A DNA stretch of 64,000 bases from an uncultured Myxococcales bacterium. GTDB taxonomy: Bacteria; Myxococcota_A; UBA9042; CAIXZC01. The stretch is taken from positions 62,001 to 126,000 of the forward strand of contig CAITUV010000021.1 of NCBI GenBank assembly GCA_903895725.1, in the 5' to 3' direction. The position numbers and the translations under genes are program-made. Positions 62,362 to 64,000 of the stretch are shown here, piece by piece (position 1 is the first letter of the stretch; every line of letters starts with the position of its first letter). Below the pieces are notes generated by a model that worked only from the letters and a program-made list of their open reading frames with translations, was not told where the DNA came from and searched no databases.

Positions 62362-62416
62362 GTGTGCAGATCAGAGAGCGGGAGTCACGCCCCCCCCGCA
62401 GGGGAGGACGGCCTCC

Positions 62417-64000
62417 CTACTCCTTGTCGAACTTCTCGGCAAGCTTCTTGCCCGCGTCTTTGACCGACTTGGGCAGCCAGGGGCAGGAGGAATCGGCCAG
62501 ACAGGGGTCGTCCGACAGCTTCTGGCCGTTGGTGAACATGAAGACGGCAATCTGGTTCTCGACCAGGTTGTTGACATTGAACTTCCGGCCCGGGTGGGAA
62601 GGCTCGACGCCGTGCGCACCGAGCGGGAAGGTGAACGGGAGTCTCAGCGCCTGGAACCCGTCGGGCGAATCGGCCAGCCCCGTCTCCGGCATCTGGAACG
62701 GTACGGGCTTTCCCGTGGCCGGGTCAGTCTTTGCGGTGGCCCGCACGCGGGCGTCCAGACTCGGCTCGCCGAATTCGTCGGTGCCGTTGTCGAGGTCGTC
62801 CGGGTCCGCATGGACCGGCAAGGGAGGAGGCGGGTCCAACTCGAGGTAGGCCTCGAACTCCTTGGGCCACCGGAGGTCGAGAATGAGCTTGGTCGTGTTC
62901 TCGAACCAGTCCTGGACGGTCAAGACGGTGCTGGTGTTGCGCCAGAACCCCTCGACCCCCTCGGCCACGTGCCCGTCGATGAGGCGGGCGTTGTCCGGCA
63001 CGCCGCCGTTGGCCTCGGTGGGCCGGTATTGAAGCGCCCCGGAGGCCCTGGCCAGGGCGAGGGTCGTCGACACGGCCACGTTCGGATCCCCGATGGAGTG
63101 GTACAGCACGACCGAGGATTGCGGCGGAAGCGGACCTTCATCATAAGAGAAATCCAGCCGCCCCGCCTTGGAGTAGTGCGGTGCCCAGTTGATCGGGTCC
63201 CCGCGGGTCAGCACCAGCGAGGCAAACCCGATGAGCTTGCGGAACTCGGGGGTGTTGCGGGCCTTGCCGAACCCGGCTCCCAGCGCCACCAGCGGTGCCC
63301 CCACCGGAAAGATGGCCCCCTCGTACTGCGCCTCCAGCCCGAACCGGTCCAGCTTCTCCTTGAGCGGCCCGTCCCAGCCGTCGTAAACCTCGATCTCCCA
63401 CGCGTCGCCAAACAGCAGCGCCCGGTCGAGGTCCGGAGACGGACACGTCGCAGGGCCTGCCGGCTTTCCCGCCTCGTCCACCGGTACGGTCCACGTCCCC
63501 GGACCACACGAAACCGGGACGGGCTGGGTGTCCCCGTCCTTCAGCCCCAGCAAAGGCCGCTTCTCGACCGCACCCACGGCATCGGCAGGCAGCGACACCC
63601 GAAACCCCCGCCCGTCGGTATGGCGGAATGCCGAGATCTCCTCCTGGCTCACCCGGTTCCGTACCACCACCCGGTCCCCCGGGCGGATCGACGTCGTCCT
63701 CAGCACCGGGTAGTAGTGGGGCCTCGGCACCTGCTGGGGGCGGTTCTCCCGGTGCAGGTGGTTGATCATGAACGCCACCTCCACCGTGTCCTCCTCGTCC
63801 GCCAGCGGTGTGAAGATCACGAAGGGCCCCATGAACGGCATCAGCACCGCCTCGGGCACCCCCGGGTTGGTCGATCGGTAGCCCACCATGGCCAGCCCTC
63901 CGGCCCCGGAGACCGGCGCAGCAGCGGACACGGTTGCCTCGGCCCCGGCCAGCACCTGCGTGATGATGGCCCCCATCGACTGCCCCCAGACCGGGTAGTA
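62417..64000 (-). CDS. Alpha/beta hydrolase, 5' part outside the window
   Basis: The frame is open to the window edge. The visible 527 residues begin YYPVWGQSMGAI, where GQSMG is a nucleophile elbow (GxSxG), so the start and oxyanion region lie beyond 64000. VVLYHSIGDPNVAVSTT is probably the acid region (D in GDPN), and the catalytic His may be in LIDGHVAEG. A beta-rich insert (HYYPVLRTTSIRPGDRVVVRN) follows the elbow. The large C-terminal part carries loops with DPDDLDNGTDEFG. Signal peptide status and family cannot be settled. Its stop is 128 bases before the lectin gene. Confidence 0.75.
   Translation of the reverse strand, partial: YYPVWGQSMGAIITQVLAGAEATVSAAAPVSGAGGLAMVGYRSTNPGVPEAVLMPFMGPFVIFTPLADEEDTVEVAFMINHLHRENRPQQVPRPHYYPVLRTTSIRPGDRVVVRNRVSQEEISAFRHTDGRGFRVSLPADAVGAVEKRPLLGLKDGDTQPVPVSCGPGTWTVPVDEAGKPAGPATCPSPDLDRALLFGDAWEIEVYDGWDGPLKEKLDRFGLEAQYEGAIFPVGAPLVALGAGFGKARNTPEFRKLIGFASLVLTRGDPINWAPHYSKAGRLDFSYDEGPLPPQSSVVLYHSIGDPNVAVSTTLALARASGALQYRPTEANGGVPDNARLIDGHVAEGVEGFWRNTSTVLTVQDWFENTTKLILDLRWPKEFEAYLELDPPPPLPVHADPDDLDNGTDEFGEPSLDARVRATAKTDPATGKPVPFQMPETGLADSPDGFQALRLPFTFPLGAHGVEPSHPGRKFNVNNLVENQIAVFMFTNGQKLSDDPCLADSSCPWLPKSVKDAGKKLAEKFDKE

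Noticed and set aside
60186..62849. 887-codon plus-strand frame opposite the lectin gene
   Set aside because: Shadow translation running through two real minus-strand genes and the promoter between them.

Overview
The window is high-GC DNA from a bacterium that looks like a member of the Myxococcota or a related former deltaproteobacterium. This rests on gene content, not on a marker tree. The signs are many lipoproteins built from MopE-type metal-binding motifs, thrombospondin type 3 repeats and Cys-rich repeats; a subtilase ending in a MYXO-CTERM-like tail; an IgGFc-binding-like protein; a choice-of-anchor L protein; a PEGA-domain Ser/Thr kinase; and an FHA-sigma54 activator. Nothing marks the window as plasmid or phage.

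Layout. 1-61 is the 3' part of tRNA-Glu(CTC). 115-3354 (minus) holds a secreted unknown and a Tat-exported phosphodiesterase. 3686-7515 has a radical SAM protein and the xerC-hslV-hslU operon. 7664-12257 has a subtilase and an alpha/beta-hydrolase lipoprotein. 12316-16450 is glyQ-glyS plus a membrane SGNH hydrolase. 16551-18504 (minus) holds two unknowns, divergent from metK and an FAD oxidase (18780-21383). 21542-23848 is a TonB-dependent receptor. 24037-29370 (minus) is a giant MopE/TSP3 lipoprotein, an MGMT-like protein and a creatininase-like protein. 29716-32103 (minus) is a DUF3160 lipoprotein, divergent from three exported hydrolase-like lipoproteins (32237-37101). 37122-40388 (minus) is a choice-of-anchor L lipoprotein and a glycerol-1-phosphate dehydrogenase. 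40389-41573 has no gene and is packed with repeats. 41574-44115 is comM-recA. 44264-48385 is a symporter, a 69-residue membrane protein, a GT-C-like protein and a metallo-beta-lactamase-fold protein. 48458-51940 holds two lipoproteins. 52041-64000 (minus) is a run of seven genes: FHA-sigma54 activator, PEGA kinase, flippase, GH113-like lipoprotein, M48 protease, C-type lectin lipoprotein and a truncated alpha/beta hydrolase.

How it works together. The core genes (xerC-hslVU, glyQS, metK, comM-recA) are ordinary. The accessory genes mostly build the cell surface and degrade material outside the cell. The clearest functional unit is 52041-58722: a membrane kinase with an outer PEGA sensor and an FHA-sigma54 activator whose gene overlaps it, behind a polysaccharide flippase and a glycosidase-like lipoprotein, all following one near-consensus promoter.

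The most unusual feature is the repeat content. A dispersed family of 9-bp tandem arrays (two full copies, one half copy, one inside the kinase gene) sits next to poly-G tracts. There is also a 40-bp minisatellite, a 275-bp element with 18-bp perfect terminal inverted repeats, and several REP-like palindromes. Two poly-G tracts of 10-12 bases lie inside genes, where slippage would switch protein C-termini. Promoters were read by eye as TTGNNN, 16-18 bases, TA-rich hexamer; no transcription data are available.
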